A stretch of 64,000 bases of DNA, taken from the NCBI RefSeq assembly GCF_001428895.1, contig NZ_LMJA01000030.1, positions 523,644 through 587,643 on the forward strand. The letters are read 5' to 3'. The notes under the pieces are model-generated. The model made no database searches, was not told the origin of the DNA, and worked only from the letters and a program-made list of their open reading frames with translations. Source of the stretch: Mycobacterium sp. Root265. GTDB taxonomy: Bacteria; Actinomycetota; Actinomycetes; Mycobacteriales; Mycobacteriaceae. The translations under genes and the position numbers were made by a program. Shown piece by piece: positions 36,231 through 46,345 of the stretch (positions are counted from its first letter, which is position 1; each line of letters begins with the position of its first letter).

Positions 36231-36880
36231 TCTACCGCTCCGTGTGCATGTAGTTTGACACGGTCAGGGCTGCGTCTCACCCGGCTACTACTGAACGATC
36301 GTGGACAGCGGAGAGCGACTTCTAATCGACACCATTTCATTTCGATACAATTGCACTTTTAAGTTCTTGCTTGCCCAGACATTAGACGCGCACCATACGC
36401 GATCCAGCAGCCGGCCTCACCGCACGCGCGAACTTATCCAATTGGGGTGGACCATTCGTAAGAATGTTCTCACTCCATCTTCTCTAACGAGCATGGCGAT
36501 CTTGGCCGTGTACGTGGGGTGTGTGCCTGCGCTGTGGTTTCTTGAACCATCCTGGATCTGGTGGAGATCAAGGTCTCCGTCCAGACCAGGACGGTTCATA
36601 GACGGTTAGCGCTACATTCAGCTTGGCCCACTGGGGTGACAGCTTGGGCACAACGCCGCGATGCCGGCGCTGCTGTTATGGATGCTGCCGCTCTATGGCG
36701 GGTGTTTGAGGGCGGTCCATCGGCGCGAGCATCCCCAGACTGACTAATAGGTCGGTCATGCAATTTGCGGCTCCGCCATCTTCGCCATTTCGGCTGGCCA
36801 TTCGCCACGCAGAATGGCAATCGACAGCCGCGGCCAGCCACCCTTGCCCCATAACGCAACGCGCCGTAGCGTAACTCCCC
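36231..36880. other. 650-bp gene-free stretch, right edge of the accessory island
   Basis: No frame has a ribosome site or recognisable product; the longest (36301-36609, plus) has no family character. Composition shifts from the less GC-rich island to typical high GC before the BVMO gene, so one boundary of the acquired segment may lie here. No direct repeat or tRNA-like attachment site was found. Confidence 0.45.
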
Positions 36881-38779
36881 GTGACGCGCAGCTTCCACGC
36901 CGGACAGCCGTTTGACACCTCCGACGCCGATATCACCGCGGCGCTGGAGCAGGTCAGCATCCCCACATTGCTGTTGTCGCTGGTGCACCTCACCGGTGAC
37001 CCGCGCTTCATCCGCGAGTTCAAGCAGGCCGGGCTGTTCCTCAACGAGGTGCAGGGCTTCATGTCCGAGGAGGACAAGGCCCGCGCCCGCGCCGAGGCGC
37101 TGCCGATCATCGGCGCGTACCGCGACCGGGGCTGCCATATCCCCGACCCACTGTCCCCCGAACTGGTGCGGGAGATGTTGGACTGGGCGGCCTGCGAAGC
37201 GGTCGGCGAGGAGAACCTGCCGCTGGTGCTCGAGGAACTCGACCTCGACGGCGTCGATCCGCGCCGGCCCGCCAAGCTCGACGACACCGGGGACTTCCAC
37301 GTCGTCGTGATCGGCGCCGGGGAATCCGGAGTGCTGGCCGGCGTGCGGCTCAAGCAGGCCGGCATCGGCTTCACCATCCTGGAGAAGAACGCCGGACCCG
37401 GCGGGACCTGGTGGGAGAACAGCTATCCCGGCGCGCGCGTCGACGTGGCCAACCACTTCTACTGCTACAGCTTCGAACCCAGCAACCACTGGGATCACTT
37501 CTTCGCCGAGCAGCCCGAGCTGCGCCAGTACTTCGCCGACGTGGTGGCCCGCCACGACCTGGGCCCGCACATCCGGTTCGACACCGAAGTGCACTCGGCC
37601 AGCTGGGACGGCGACCGCTGGACGATCGACACCGGCAACGGAACCTTCACCGCCAACGCCGTCATCACCGCCGTCGGCCAGCTCAACCGGCCCAGCCTCC
37701 CGGACTTCCCCGGCGCGGAAACCTTTGCCGGACCGGCGTTTCACTCCGCCGCCTGGGATCACAGCGTCGATGTCACCGGCAAGCGCGTCGCGCTGATCGG
37801 CGCGGGCGCCAGCGGGTTCCAGATCGCGCCGGCGATCGCCGACAAGGTCGAACACCTCACGGTGTTCCAGCGCACCGCGCAATGGATGTTCCCCAACCCG
37901 ATGTACCACGAGCCCGTCGCCGATGGCGTGCGCTGGGCCATGGAGCATCTGCCCTATTACGGCCGCTGGTACCGCTTCCTGCTGCTGTGGCCCGGCGCCG
38001 ACAAAGGCCTGGACGCCGCCATCGTCGACCCGGAATACGCCGACCAAGAAAACGCGGTCAGTGAGATCAACGCGATCGCCCGGATCATGTTCACCGACTG
38101 GATCACCACCCAGGTCGGCGACGACCCCGATCTACTGGCCAAGGTGCTGCCCGACTACCCCGCCACCGGCAAGCGCACCCTGCAGGACAACGGCAGTTGG
38201 CTGAGCACCCTCAAACGCGACAACGTCGAACTGATCCGTACCCCCATCGACCACATCACCCCGACCGGCGTCGTCACCACCGACGGCGCCGCGCACGATG
38301 TCGACATCATCGTGTACGCCACCGGTTTCCGCGCCACCGAGGTGCTGTTCCCGATCACCGTCACCGGACGCGACGGCGCCGATCTGCACGAGACATGGGG
38401 TAACCGGCCCTACGCATATCGCAGCATCGCGGTGCCGGGCTTCCCGAACTTCTTCATGACCTACGGCCCGGGCGCGCACCTCGCGCACGGCGGCAGCCTG
38501 ATCCTGAACTCCGAACTGCAGATGCGCTACATCAACCAATGCCTGCAGCGCCTCATCACCGCGAGGCTGCGGACGCTGGAGCCGCTGCCGGAGCCGACCG
38601 CCGAGTGGCACCGGCGTTCCCAGGAGGAGATCCGCAAGACCGTGTGGGCGCACCCATCCATCAAGCACTCGTATTTCAAGAACGCCGACGGCGAGATCCA
38701 TACCGTCAGCCCCTGGCGGCTGAGCACCTATCACGCCGCCGTGTATGAACCCGTCTGGTCGGATTTCCGGGAGGAATGA
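36881..38779 (+). CDS. Baeyer-Villiger-type flavin monooxygenase
   Basis: A 632-residue class B flavin monooxygenase with an extra N-terminal helical region. FAD binds in VVIGAGESGVLAGVRLKQAG, NADP in ALIGAGASGFQIAP, and the family fingerprint lies around FAGPAFHSAAWDHSV (a degenerate FxGxxxHxxxW). It inserts oxygen next to a carbonyl, turning ketones to esters or lactones. The next gene is an alcohol dehydrogenase overlapping or abutting its end, so the pair probably converts a secondary alcohol through the ketone to the ester. Start GTG at 36881. Confidence 0.87.
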   Translation: MTRSFHAGQPFDTSDADITAALEQVSIPTLLLSLVHLTGDPRFIREFKQAGLFLNEVQGFMSEEDKARARAEALPIIGAYRDRGCHIPDPLSPELVREMLDWAACEAVGEENLPLVLEELDLDGVDPRRPAKLDDTGDFHVVVIGAGESGVLAGVRLKQAGIGFTILEKNAGPGGTWWENSYPGARVDVANHFYCYSFEPSNHWDHFFAEQPELRQYFADVVARHDLGPHIRFDTEVHSASWDGDRWTIDTGNGTFTANAVITAVGQLNRPSLPDFPGAETFAGPAFHSAAWDHSVDVTGKRVALIGAGASGFQIAPAIADKVEHLTVFQRTAQWMFPNPMYHEPVADGVRWAMEHLPYYGRWYRFLLLWPGADKGLDAAIVDPEYADQENAVSEINAIARIMFTDWITTQVGDDPDLLAKVLPDYPATGKRTLQDNGSWLSTLKRDNVELIRTPIDHITPTGVVTTDGAAHDVDIIVYATGFRATEVLFPITVTGRDGADLHETWGNRPYAYRSIAVPGFPNFFMTYGPGAHLAHGGSLILNSELQMRYINQCLQRLITARLRTLEPLPEPTAEWHRRSQEEIRKTVWAHPSIKHSYFKNADGEIHTVSPWRLSTYHAAVYEPVWSDFREE

Positions 38780-38781
38780 GC

Positions 38782-39807
38782 ATGCGTTCAGTGATGGTCG
38801 ACGCCAGTGGAGCGGTCAGTGTGGAGACCCGGCCCGACCCGGAACTGCCCGGCGCGGACGGCGCCATCGTCAAGGTGGAAGCGGCCGCCATCTGCGGATC
38901 CGACCTGCACTTCTTGGAAGGGCACTACCCGATCTTCGAGCCGGTCGCGCTCGGGCATGAGGCGATCGGCACTGTGGTCGAAACCGGTCCCGAGGTAACC
39001 GGTTTCACTATCGGCGACCGGGTGCTGGTGTCCTCGGTGGCCGGCTGCGGGCGTTGCGCGGGATGCGCCACCCATGATCCGATCCGCTGTGTGCACGGTC
39101 CGCAGATCTTCGGTTCGGGGGCGCTGGGCGGCGCGCAGTCCGAACTGCTGGCGGTTCCGGGTGCAGACTTCCAACTGCTGAGGATGCCGGACGGGATCAG
39201 CACCGAACAGGCCCTGCTCCTCACCGACAATCTGGCCACCGGCTGGGCGGCGGCCAAACGCGCCGATATCCCGCTCGGCGGATCGGTCGCGGTGATCGGC
39301 CTCGGCGCGGTCGGCATGTGCGCGTTGCGCAGCGCCCTGACTCTCGGTGCGGCAACGGTGTACGCCGTCGACCCGGTGCAGACACGACGTGACCGCGCGC
39401 AGGCCGCGGGTGCGGTACCCGTGTCACCGCCGGCGGCGCAGACCATCCGGGAGGCCACCGGCGGCCTCGGGGTGGATTCCGTCATCGACGCGGTCGGCAC
39501 CGACACCTCCATCAATGACGCACTGGACACCGTGCGCACCGGCGGCACGGTGTCCATCGTCGGGGTGCACGACCTGCAGCCCTACCCGCTGCCGGCGCTG
39601 GCCTGCCTGATCCGCAGCCTGACCATCCGGTTGACCACCGCACCGGTGCAGCAGACCTGGCCGGAACTGGTTCCCCTGCTGCAGTCCGGCAGGCTGAACG
39701 TGGACGGAATCATCACCACCACAATGCCGTTGGACGACGCGACCGCGGGTTACGACGCCGCCATGTCACGAGCGGGAGATCACCTTAAGGTGCAGTTGGT
39801 GCCCTAG
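38782..39807 (+). CDS. zinc-dependent medium-chain alcohol dehydrogenase
   Basis: About 341 aa. ATG 38782 lies seven bases after a GGAGG site; an ATG two codons earlier (38776) overlaps the BVMO stop but is too close to that site. Catalytic zinc ligands are Cys in AICGSDLHFLEG and GHEAIG; the structural zinc set is CGRCAGCATHDPIRC; NAD(P) binds in VIGLGAVGMCAL. It oxidises an alcohol to a carbonyl, a natural partner for the BVMO. Its last 4 bp overlap the end of the convergent flavin monooxygenase gene. Confidence 0.9.
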   Translation: MRSVMVDASGAVSVETRPDPELPGADGAIVKVEAAAICGSDLHFLEGHYPIFEPVALGHEAIGTVVETGPEVTGFTIGDRVLVSSVAGCGRCAGCATHDPIRCVHGPQIFGSGALGGAQSELLAVPGADFQLLRMPDGISTEQALLLTDNLATGWAAAKRADIPLGGSVAVIGLGAVGMCALRSALTLGAATVYAVDPVQTRRDRAQAAGAVPVSPPAAQTIREATGGLGVDSVIDAVGTDTSINDALDTVRTGGTVSIVGVHDLQPYPLPALACLIRSLTIRLTTAPVQQTWPELVPLLQSGRLNVDGIITTTMPLDDATAGYDAAMSRAGDHLKVQLVP

Positions 39808-41378
39808 CGGAACGTCCGCTGGAGGTATCCGGTCAGTGAGTCGGCCGCGGCCGGCCCGACGTAGCCGAGGTGTCCGTCCGGACGGACCACGATCGCCGTC
39901 GTCCCGTCGACACCGTAGGCCTTCGCGAAATCTCCGTCGGCATCTCGCAGCAGCGGCAGCACCGTGGCGTCAACGGCGGCGTCGGCATGAGCAACCACGT
40001 AGACATCGATCAGACCGTTGGAGGCATCCTGCGCGGCGGCCGCGGCCACCTCCAGCAGGTCGAAACTCGCTGTGGCATCGGCATACAACACCAGGGTGTG
40101 CCGGGTGCCAGCCAGCAGTGTGTATAGCCGCACCGGATCGGTCTCGGCCGCGCGGGTCAATCCGCGGGCATCGGGCGCGCGGCCGCCGGCGCCGTCGGCC
40201 ACGATGGGACTGTCGGCATAACTGATCAGCAACTGGGCCTCGCGACGGATCACGAAGGACGGATCGTCGGAATCGGCGCCGATCCCCTCGCGGGCGCTAC
40301 GCACGGTGCGACCGACCACCTCCTCCCCAACCGGCCGACGCTCGGCGTCATAGCTGTCGAGCAGCCCCTCGGCCGCATCACCGGTCACCGCGAGGGCCAG
40401 CTTCCAGGCCAGGTTGTAGGCGTCCTGGATACCGGTGTTCATGCCCTGAGCGCCGGTGGGCGGGTGGATGTGCGCGGCGTCGCCCGCGACGAACGCCCGG
40501 CCCCTGCCGTAGGCGTTGACGATCCGGTGGCTGATCCGGAAGACCGAGGACCAGCGCATGTTGCGGGCCGTCGTCGGCTCCGGGGACAGCCTGTCGAGAA
40601 CCGCTTGAATGTGGTGCAGCTGCGGCGGATTGCCGCTCTCGAAGCCGTGCTGCACACCGCCGGTCGCCTCGGTGGACAGATCCGAGGGCACCAGCATCGA
40701 CATCCGGTAGCGGCCACGGCCGGGCAGCGGGATGCACACCAGCAGGTCATCGATCTTGCCGTCGGTCTGGTGCATCGCGCGGATGGCGTAGCCCGCGGGC
40801 TGCGACCAGTCGACCTCGACATCACCGAGCATGTACTGCTCTTCGAACGCAGCGCCCTCGAAGGTCAGGCCAAGAGTCTTGCGGACCACGGAATGGGCAC
40901 CGTCGGCACCGAGCAGATACTGGGCCCGCACGGTCTGCTGACCGATCTCACCCTCGAGGGTGGCGGTGACACCGTCGATATCCTGCTCGAATCCCGCCAG
41001 CCGGACGCCGCGTTCGATGGGGACGCCACGGGTGGCCAACTCCTCGCGCAGCACCCGCTCGGTGCTGTACTGCGGCAGACCGATGAACCCGAACGGGACA
41101 TCTTCGGGCAGGGCGAAGTCGACCTGCCCGGCGGGTTCACCGTTGACGTAGACGATCTGTCCGCGGAAGGGCACGGCCGCGTCGAGGATCTGCCGCAGGA
41201 TACCCATCCGCTCGAAGACTTCGAGCGTCCGCGGTTGCACGCCAACCGCTTTGGCGTACTGCGGCGGCTCGAGCAGCGGATCGACGATCCGGACTGCCAC
41301 ACCCCGGCGGGCGAGTTCGATGGCCGCGGTCAGCCCGATCGGGCCTGCGCCCGCGATCAATACCTGCGTGTCGGTCAC
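39804..41378 (-). CDS. class A FAD-dependent aromatic hydroxylase-type monooxygenase
   Basis: A 524-residue flavoprotein of the p-hydroxybenzoate-hydroxylase fold. FAD binds through IAGAGPIGLTAAIELARRG, the DG motif is in YLLGADGAHSVVRK, and the GD motif in GDAAHIHPPTGAQGMNTG; a thioredoxin-like C-terminal domain follows. The start codon is GTG at 41378. Such enzymes hydroxylate aromatic or polyketide substrates; rifamycin monooxygenases are relatives. It is divergent from no gene directly and ends inside the alcohol dehydrogenase stop. Its OhrR neighbour suggests possible peroxide-linked regulation, which is not shown. Confidence 0.87.
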   Translation of the reverse strand: MTDTQVLIAGAGPIGLTAAIELARRGVAVRIVDPLLEPPQYAKAVGVQPRTLEVFERMGILRQILDAAVPFRGQIVYVNGEPAGQVDFALPEDVPFGFIGLPQYSTERVLREELATRGVPIERGVRLAGFEQDIDGVTATLEGEIGQQTVRAQYLLGADGAHSVVRKTLGLTFEGAAFEEQYMLGDVEVDWSQPAGYAIRAMHQTDGKIDDLLVCIPLPGRGRYRMSMLVPSDLSTEATGGVQHGFESGNPPQLHHIQAVLDRLSPEPTTARNMRWSSVFRISHRIVNAYGRGRAFVAGDAAHIHPPTGAQGMNTGIQDAYNLAWKLALAVTGDAAEGLLDSYDAERRPVGEEVVGRTVRSAREGIGADSDDPSFVIRREAQLLISYADSPIVADGAGGRAPDARGLTRAAETDPVRLYTLLAGTRHTLVLYADATASFDLLEVAAAAAQDASNGLIDVYVVAHADAAVDATVLPLLRDADGDFAKAYGVDGTTAIVVRPDGHLGYVGPAAADSLTGYLQRTFR

Positions 41379-41399
41379 GCCGAGAAGTATGCCCGAGCC

Positions 41400-41852
41400 T
41401 CAGTCCGTGTGAGCACTTTCCTGGACATGTGCACGCAGGTTGTCCCGCAGGTTCGCGATCCCCTTCTGCAGAACGCGGAACTCCTCCGGCGACAGGCCGG
41501 TGGCCGCCACGAGGTCCATCTCCAGGCCCTGCTCACGCAGCGCCCGGCCGGCGTCGGTCAGGCTGATCACCACCTGGCGCTCGTCCTGGGCGGACCGCTG
41601 CCGGGTCACGTACCCGACGGCTTCGAGCCGCTTGAGGATCGGGGTGAGCGTGTTCGATTCCAGGAAGAGCTTCTCGCCCAGGCCGCTGACCGTCTGGTGG
41701 TCCTCTTCCCACAGCGCGACGATCGCCAGGTACTGGGTGTAAGTGACGCCGAGCTTGTCCAGGATCGGTTTGTAGGCCTTGCCGTAGGCGAGGTTGGCCG
41801 AGTACACAGCGAAGCACATGAAATCCGACAGTTGGGGCGACGTAGGCTTCAT
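41400..41852 (-). CDS. ohrR: OhrR-type MarR-family repressor
   Basis: A 150-residue MarR protein with the OhrR start: LSDFMCFAVYSAN, whose Cys13 is the peroxide-sensing residue, and the later helix-turn-helix SGLGEKLFLESNTLTPILKRLE. It is divergent from the ohr gene. OhrR represses ohr until an organic hydroperoxide oxidises the reactive Cys. Whether a second cysteine exists for disulfide formation is not seen, so it may be of the one-Cys type. An imperfect or perfect palindrome (41871-41883) in the intergenic region is the likely operator. Confidence 0.9.
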   Translation of the reverse strand: MKPTSPQLSDFMCFAVYSANLAYGKAYKPILDKLGVTYTQYLAIVALWEEDHQTVSGLGEKLFLESNTLTPILKRLEAVGYVTRQRSAQDERQVVISLTDAGRALREQGLEMDLVAATGLSPEEFRVLQKGIANLRDNLRAHVQESAHTD

Positions 41853-41870
41853 GAGCCAATTGTAGCGTGT

Positions 41871-41883
41871 CCGATTAAATCGG
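41871..41883. promoter_or_regulatory. OhrR operator candidate
   Basis: A perfect 13-bp inverted repeat, CCGATT-A-AATCGG, 19 bp from the ohrR start and 82 bp from the ohr start, in the divergent intergenic region. This is the site where a repressor of both genes would be expected. Confidence 0.6.
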
Positions 41884-41964
41884 GAATGAAAGAAAAATTC
41901 GCGGAGTTCTACTCAGCAGTCAGCCCGGAACGACCGGGCCGACCCGAAACCTGAGGAGCCAGCC

Positions 41965-42369
<405 letters not shown>

Positions 42370-42384
42370 GTCTCGCCCGCCGGC

Positions 42385-43728
42385 CTACTCCTTGAGATCC
42401 AACGTCGGGGTGGGCCGGCGGAACAGCCGCGTCACGCCCAGCAGCCAGGCGAAACCGACTGCCAGCCAGATCAATCCGGTGACCAGGGTCATCACCGACA
42501 GGCTGGTCCACAGCCACACGGTGAGAGCGAAACCGATGAGAGGCAGGATCAGGCTGCCGATGACCTGGCCGCCGGAACGCTCTTTCAGATCCACGAAGTA
42601 GTGCTTGATCACCGACAGGTTCACCACCGAGAACGCCACCAGCGCACCGAAGCTGATCAGTGACGCCAGGGTCGCGAGGTCGATCACGATGGCCAGCAAT
42701 GACACCACCGACACCACCAGGATCGCGTACACGGGGGTGGCGAACCTGCGGGAGACGTACCCGAACACCGCGCGCGGGAGGATGCCGTCGCGCCCCATCG
42801 CGAAGAGAATGCGGGCCACCGAGGCCTGCGATGTGATGGCCGAACCCAGCGCTCCGGCCACATAGGCCGCGGTGAAGAAGGTCACCAGGAAGTCGCCACC
42901 GGCAGCGGCCATCACGTCGAGCGAACCGGAGTCGACATCGGCGAATTCGTTGGACGGGAACACCGCCTGGCCCAGGTAGGACAGCACGATGAAGATCAGG
43001 CCCGCCGACACGGTGGCGATCATGATGGCGCGCGGGACGGTGCGTTTGGCGTCCTTGGCCTCCTCGGACAAGGTGGACACCGCATCGAAGCCGAGGAAGG
43101 ACAGGCACAGGATGGCCGCGCCGGCGAAGACCGGGCCCAGACCGTCGGCTGTGCCGTCACCGGTGAACGGCGCCGCCAGGTCGACGGTGCCGTTGCCCGC
43201 CAACGAGGCGCACACCAGCACCGCGAAGACCACGATGAACACCGCCTGGATCGCGATGATGAGGAAGTTCGCGCGTGCCACCGAGACGATGCCGACGATG
43301 TTGAGCACCGTGACGATTGCGATGGTGACCAGGACGATCACCCAGGCCGGCAGCGCCGGAATGGCCGCTTCCAGGTAGATCCCGATGACCAGGTAGTTGA
43401 TCATCGGCAGGAACAGGTAGTCCAGCAGCAGCGCCCACCCGGCCAGGAAGCCGACCGGCGCGCCGAATGTCTTCTGCGTGTAGGTGTATGCCGATCCCGC
43501 CACCGGGTACGCCGTCGCCATTCTGGCGTAGGACCGCGCGGTGAACACCATCGCGACCAACGTCACCACATACGCCAGCGGCAGCCGGCCACCGCTGGTC
43601 TCGGTGACGATGCCGTAGGTGGTGAACACGGTGAGCGGCACCATGTAAACCAGGCCGAAGAGCACCAGCGAGGGCAACCCGAGTACCCGTTTCAGCGAGC
43701 CCTCGGTGTCGGTGTCGGTAACGGACAT
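42385..43728 (-). CDS. APC-family amino acid/polyamine permease
   Basis: A 447-residue permease with 12 predicted membrane spans, e.g. LVLFGLVYMVPLTVFTTYG near the N-terminus. Motifs VAGSAYTYTQKTFG and FLGFDAVSTLSEEAKD are those of the PuuP-like putrescine/amino acid importers. It is the last gene of the agmatine operon (5 bp after the amidohydrolase). The context makes agmatine or putrescine the likely substrate; family alone does not fix it. Confidence 0.85.
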   Translation of the reverse strand: MSVTDTDTEGSLKRVLGLPSLVLFGLVYMVPLTVFTTYGIVTETSGGRLPLAYVVTLVAMVFTARSYARMATAYPVAGSAYTYTQKTFGAPVGFLAGWALLLDYLFLPMINYLVIGIYLEAAIPALPAWVIVLVTIAIVTVLNIVGIVSVARANFLIIAIQAVFIVVFAVLVCASLAGNGTVDLAAPFTGDGTADGLGPVFAGAAILCLSFLGFDAVSTLSEEAKDAKRTVPRAIMIATVSAGLIFIVLSYLGQAVFPSNEFADVDSGSLDVMAAAGGDFLVTFFTAAYVAGALGSAITSQASVARILFAMGRDGILPRAVFGYVSRRFATPVYAILVVSVVSLLAIVIDLATLASLISFGALVAFSVVNLSVIKHYFVDLKERSGGQVIGSLILPLIGFALTVWLWTSLSVMTLVTGLIWLAVGFAWLLGVTRLFRRPTPTLDLKE

Positions 43729-43733
43729 GGGAT

Positions 43734-45335
43734 TCAGCCTTCCCTCGGGTAAACCGGTCGCCCTTGCAGGTAGGTGGCCCGGACAGTGACGGCCGGCAGC
43801 TCAGGAGCCGCGGTCGTGGTGGGGTCGGCGTCCAGCCAGACCAGGTCGGCACTGGAACCGGGGATCAGCTTCCCCCAAGCTGTTTCGGCGAATGCCTGAT
43901 GGGCGACACCGGCCGTGTACGCGGACAGCGCGGTCTCGATGGGCAGGATCTCGTGCGGTGTCCAGCCACCGGCGGGGGTGCCGTCCTCGGTCTGGCGCGA
44001 CACCGCGACCGCGATACCGTCCAGCGGCGCACCAGAGGACACCGGCCAGTCGGACCCGAAAGCTAGTGCGGCGCCGGATTTTTCCAGGGATCGGATGCGG
44101 TATTGCCGCTCGGATCGTTCGGCGCCCAGTCTCGGTACGGTGAGTACCGTCATCAACGCATCCAGCTGGGCCCACAGTGGCTGCATGTTCGGGATGACGC
44201 CCAGTTCGGCGAACCGGCCCAGATCGGCATCGTCGACCAGCTGCGCGTGCGCGATGACGGGCCGGCGGTCACGCGGACCGTTGGTGCGCACCACGTGTTC
44301 GATGGCATCGAGGGCTTGGCGCACCGCGGCATCCCCGATGGCGTGGATGTGGATCTGCAGCCCGAGGTCATCGACCCGCTGCGCGGCGCGGGCCAGCGAA
44401 TCGCCCTCCCACAGTTGCATACCGTGGCTGTGCAGTCCGGAACAGTACGGCGCAAGCAGCGCACCCGTCTCGTTCTCCACGACCCCGTCGGCGAAGAATT
44501 TCACCGTGTCGGCCGACAGCAGCGGTGAGCCGACGCCCCGGACCCGGTCACGGGCGTCGGCGAAATGCGTGACCTGCGTGTCGAAATGCCGCGGATCGGC
44601 GTAGAGCGCCAGATTGAACCGCATCCGCAGCGCACCGGCTCGGGCCGCGGCGATGTAGGTGTTCACGTCGTCGGGCTCGACCCAGGCGTCCTGCACCCAG
44701 GTGACGCCGCGAGCCAGGTAGTAATCGGCCGCGGTACCGAGCGCGGCGATGCGCACGGACTCGTCGCGTGCGGGCATCACCGCGGCGACCAGATCGGTCG
44801 CACCCCATTCCCGCAGGGTGCCGAGCACCGAACCGTCGGCGCGACGCGGGATCTCACCGAGGACCGGATCCGGGGTGTCTGCGGTGATGCCGGCCAACCG
44901 CAGCGCCGCGGAGTTCACCCAGAACGTGTGGTAATCCCAGGCCCGCAGGACCACCGGCCGGTCCGGGACGGCGGCGTCGAGCCAGCGCGCGTCGAAGAGC
45001 CCGCCCTCGACCAGGCTGCCGTCGTAGGAGGCGCCGACGATCCACTCCTGGTCGGGGTGGGCATCGGCATAGGTTTTGACCGCGGCGACGATCTCGTCGA
45101 CCGACGTGCAGGGCCGCACCTGCGGGCCCACCGACTCCAGTCCCCCGTACAGCGGATGCGCGTGCCCGTCGCCGAAGGAGGGCATCAGAAAACCGCCCGC
45201 CAGGTCGACCCGCTCATCGGCGCCGGACGCGTGCGCCTGCGCACCGACCGCGACCACGAGGCCGTCGCTGACGAGCAATGCGTCCGTGGTGTCGGTGCCG
45301 GTCCAGATGGTGCCGCCGGAGAACAGGATGCTCAC
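43734..45335 (-). CDS. YtcJ-like metal-dependent amidohydrolase
   Basis: A 533-residue amidohydrolase-superfamily enzyme. Metal-binding and active-site residues are seen in MPSFGDGHAHPLY, in HIHAIGDAAVRQAL, in VIAHAQLVD and in FGSDWPVSSGAP. The family acts on exocyclic amides; the true substrate is not known. It overlaps the end of the agmatine deiminase by 4 bp (45332-45335) and precedes the permease by 5 bp, so it is co-translated with them. Its role in the agmatine route is unclear. Confidence 0.85.
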   Translation of the reverse strand: MSILFSGGTIWTGTDTTDALLVSDGLVVAVGAQAHASGADERVDLAGGFLMPSFGDGHAHPLYGGLESVGPQVRPCTSVDEIVAAVKTYADAHPDQEWIVGASYDGSLVEGGLFDARWLDAAVPDRPVVLRAWDYHTFWVNSAALRLAGITADTPDPVLGEIPRRADGSVLGTLREWGATDLVAAVMPARDESVRIAALGTAADYYLARGVTWVQDAWVEPDDVNTYIAAARAGALRMRFNLALYADPRHFDTQVTHFADARDRVRGVGSPLLSADTVKFFADGVVENETGALLAPYCSGLHSHGMQLWEGDSLARAAQRVDDLGLQIHIHAIGDAAVRQALDAIEHVVRTNGPRDRRPVIAHAQLVDDADLGRFAELGVIPNMQPLWAQLDALMTVLTVPRLGAERSERQYRIRSLEKSGAALAFGSDWPVSSGAPLDGIAVAVSRQTEDGTPAGGWTPHEILPIETALSAYTAGVAHQAFAETAWGKLIPGSSADLVWLDADPTTTAAPELPAVTVRATYLQGRPVYPREG

Positions 45336-46345
45336 AGCGCCGCCCGCCGGGGGGACGGCTGCTGCTGGGTGATGCAGTGGACACCGCCGCCGCGGGCGAA
45401 CAGCGGGCGGGCATCGACGGACATCACCGTGCGGCCCGGGTACTGCTCGGCGAGAATGGCCGCGGCGTCCGCATCGCGCGGATCACCGAAGCTGCAGGCG
45501 ATCACGCCGCCGTTGACCACGAGGTGGTTGATATAGCTGTAGTCGACATACCCCTCATCATCGGTGAGGGTATCCGGTGCGGGCATCTCGATGATCTCGA
45601 ATCGGTCGACGAGTTTTTCCCGCAATTCCCGGCACACCGCGGTGTCGGGGTGGGCGCCGGCGGTCTGGGTGTGCAGCAGTAGACGGCCCGGGGCGGTGAA
45701 CGCGGCGACGATGTCGACATGGCCGCGGGTGCCGAAACGTTGCGAGTCGCGGGTGAGTCCGCGCGGCAACCACACCATCTCGGTGGCGCCGATGGCGCGG
45801 GCGAGTTCGGCCTCGACGTCCGACCGGCTCAGGTCCGGGTTACGGCCGGGGTCCAGCTGCACCGTGTCGGTGACGAGCACGGTGCCGTGTCCGTCGACCT
45901 GAATTCCGCCGCCCTCGTTGACAAGTGGCGAGGACACCAGCGGCACTCCGGCCGCCTCGGCGATCAGCGCGCCGATCTTCGCATCGCGGTCCCAGCGCGC
46001 CCAGTCCTGCCCGCCCCAGCCGTTGAAGACCCAGTCCACCGCGGCCACCGAGCCATCCTCGGCGTGCACGAACGTCGGGCCGATGTCGCGCATCCAGGCG
46101 TCGTTGAGCGGCGCTTCGATTATTTCGATGTCCTGGGAGACATAGCGTTTGGCGGCGTCGATCTCACCGGGATCCACCAGCAGGGTGACCGGTTCGAATT
46201 CCGCGATCGCGTGCGCCACCGCCGCCCAGGTGGTGCGCGCCTCATGGTGTTCTGCTTCGGTGTCGCCCAGCGAGTACCCCGCGGACGGGTAGGCCATCCA
46301 CACCCGGTCCTGCGGTGCGAGTTCGGCGGGCATCAAGTAGCTCAC
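45332..46345 (-). CDS. aguA: agmatine deiminase
   Basis: About 337 aa from GTG at 46345, which overlaps the end of the nitrilase gene by 4 bp (GTGA). The open frame beyond is inside that gene. The catalytic Cys lies in GGGVHCITQQ near the C-terminus; the conserved acid and His positions are seen in LNDAWMRDIGPTF, EGGGIQVDGHGT and GTRGHVDIV. It hydrolyses agmatine to N-carbamoylputrescine and ammonia, the first step in the pathway completed by the upstream amidase. Confidence 0.92.
   Translation of the reverse strand: MSYLMPAELAPQDRVWMAYPSAGYSLGDTEAEHHEARTTWAAVAHAIAEFEPVTLLVDPGEIDAAKRYVSQDIEIIEAPLNDAWMRDIGPTFVHAEDGSVAAVDWVFNGWGGQDWARWDRDAKIGALIAEAAGVPLVSSPLVNEGGGIQVDGHGTVLVTDTVQLDPGRNPDLSRSDVEAELARAIGATEMVWLPRGLTRDSQRFGTRGHVDIVAAFTAPGRLLLHTQTAGAHPDTAVCRELREKLVDRFEIIEMPAPDTLTDDEGYVDYSYINHLVVNGGVIACSFGDPRDADAAAILAEQYPGRTVMSVDARPLFARGGGVHCITQQQPSPRRAAL

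Noticed and set aside
36301-36609. 102-codon frame at the right edge of the island
   Set aside because: No start signal or recognisable product; composition unlike neighbouring genes.
36596-38047. 483-codon minus-strand frame
   Set aside because: It is antisense to the BVMO gene, has a low-complexity Gly/Val/Asp composition and no family features; a GC-driven shadow frame.
40464-41954. 496-codon plus-strand frame
   Set aside because: It covers the antisense of the flavin monooxygenase and ohrR, both of which have clear motifs.
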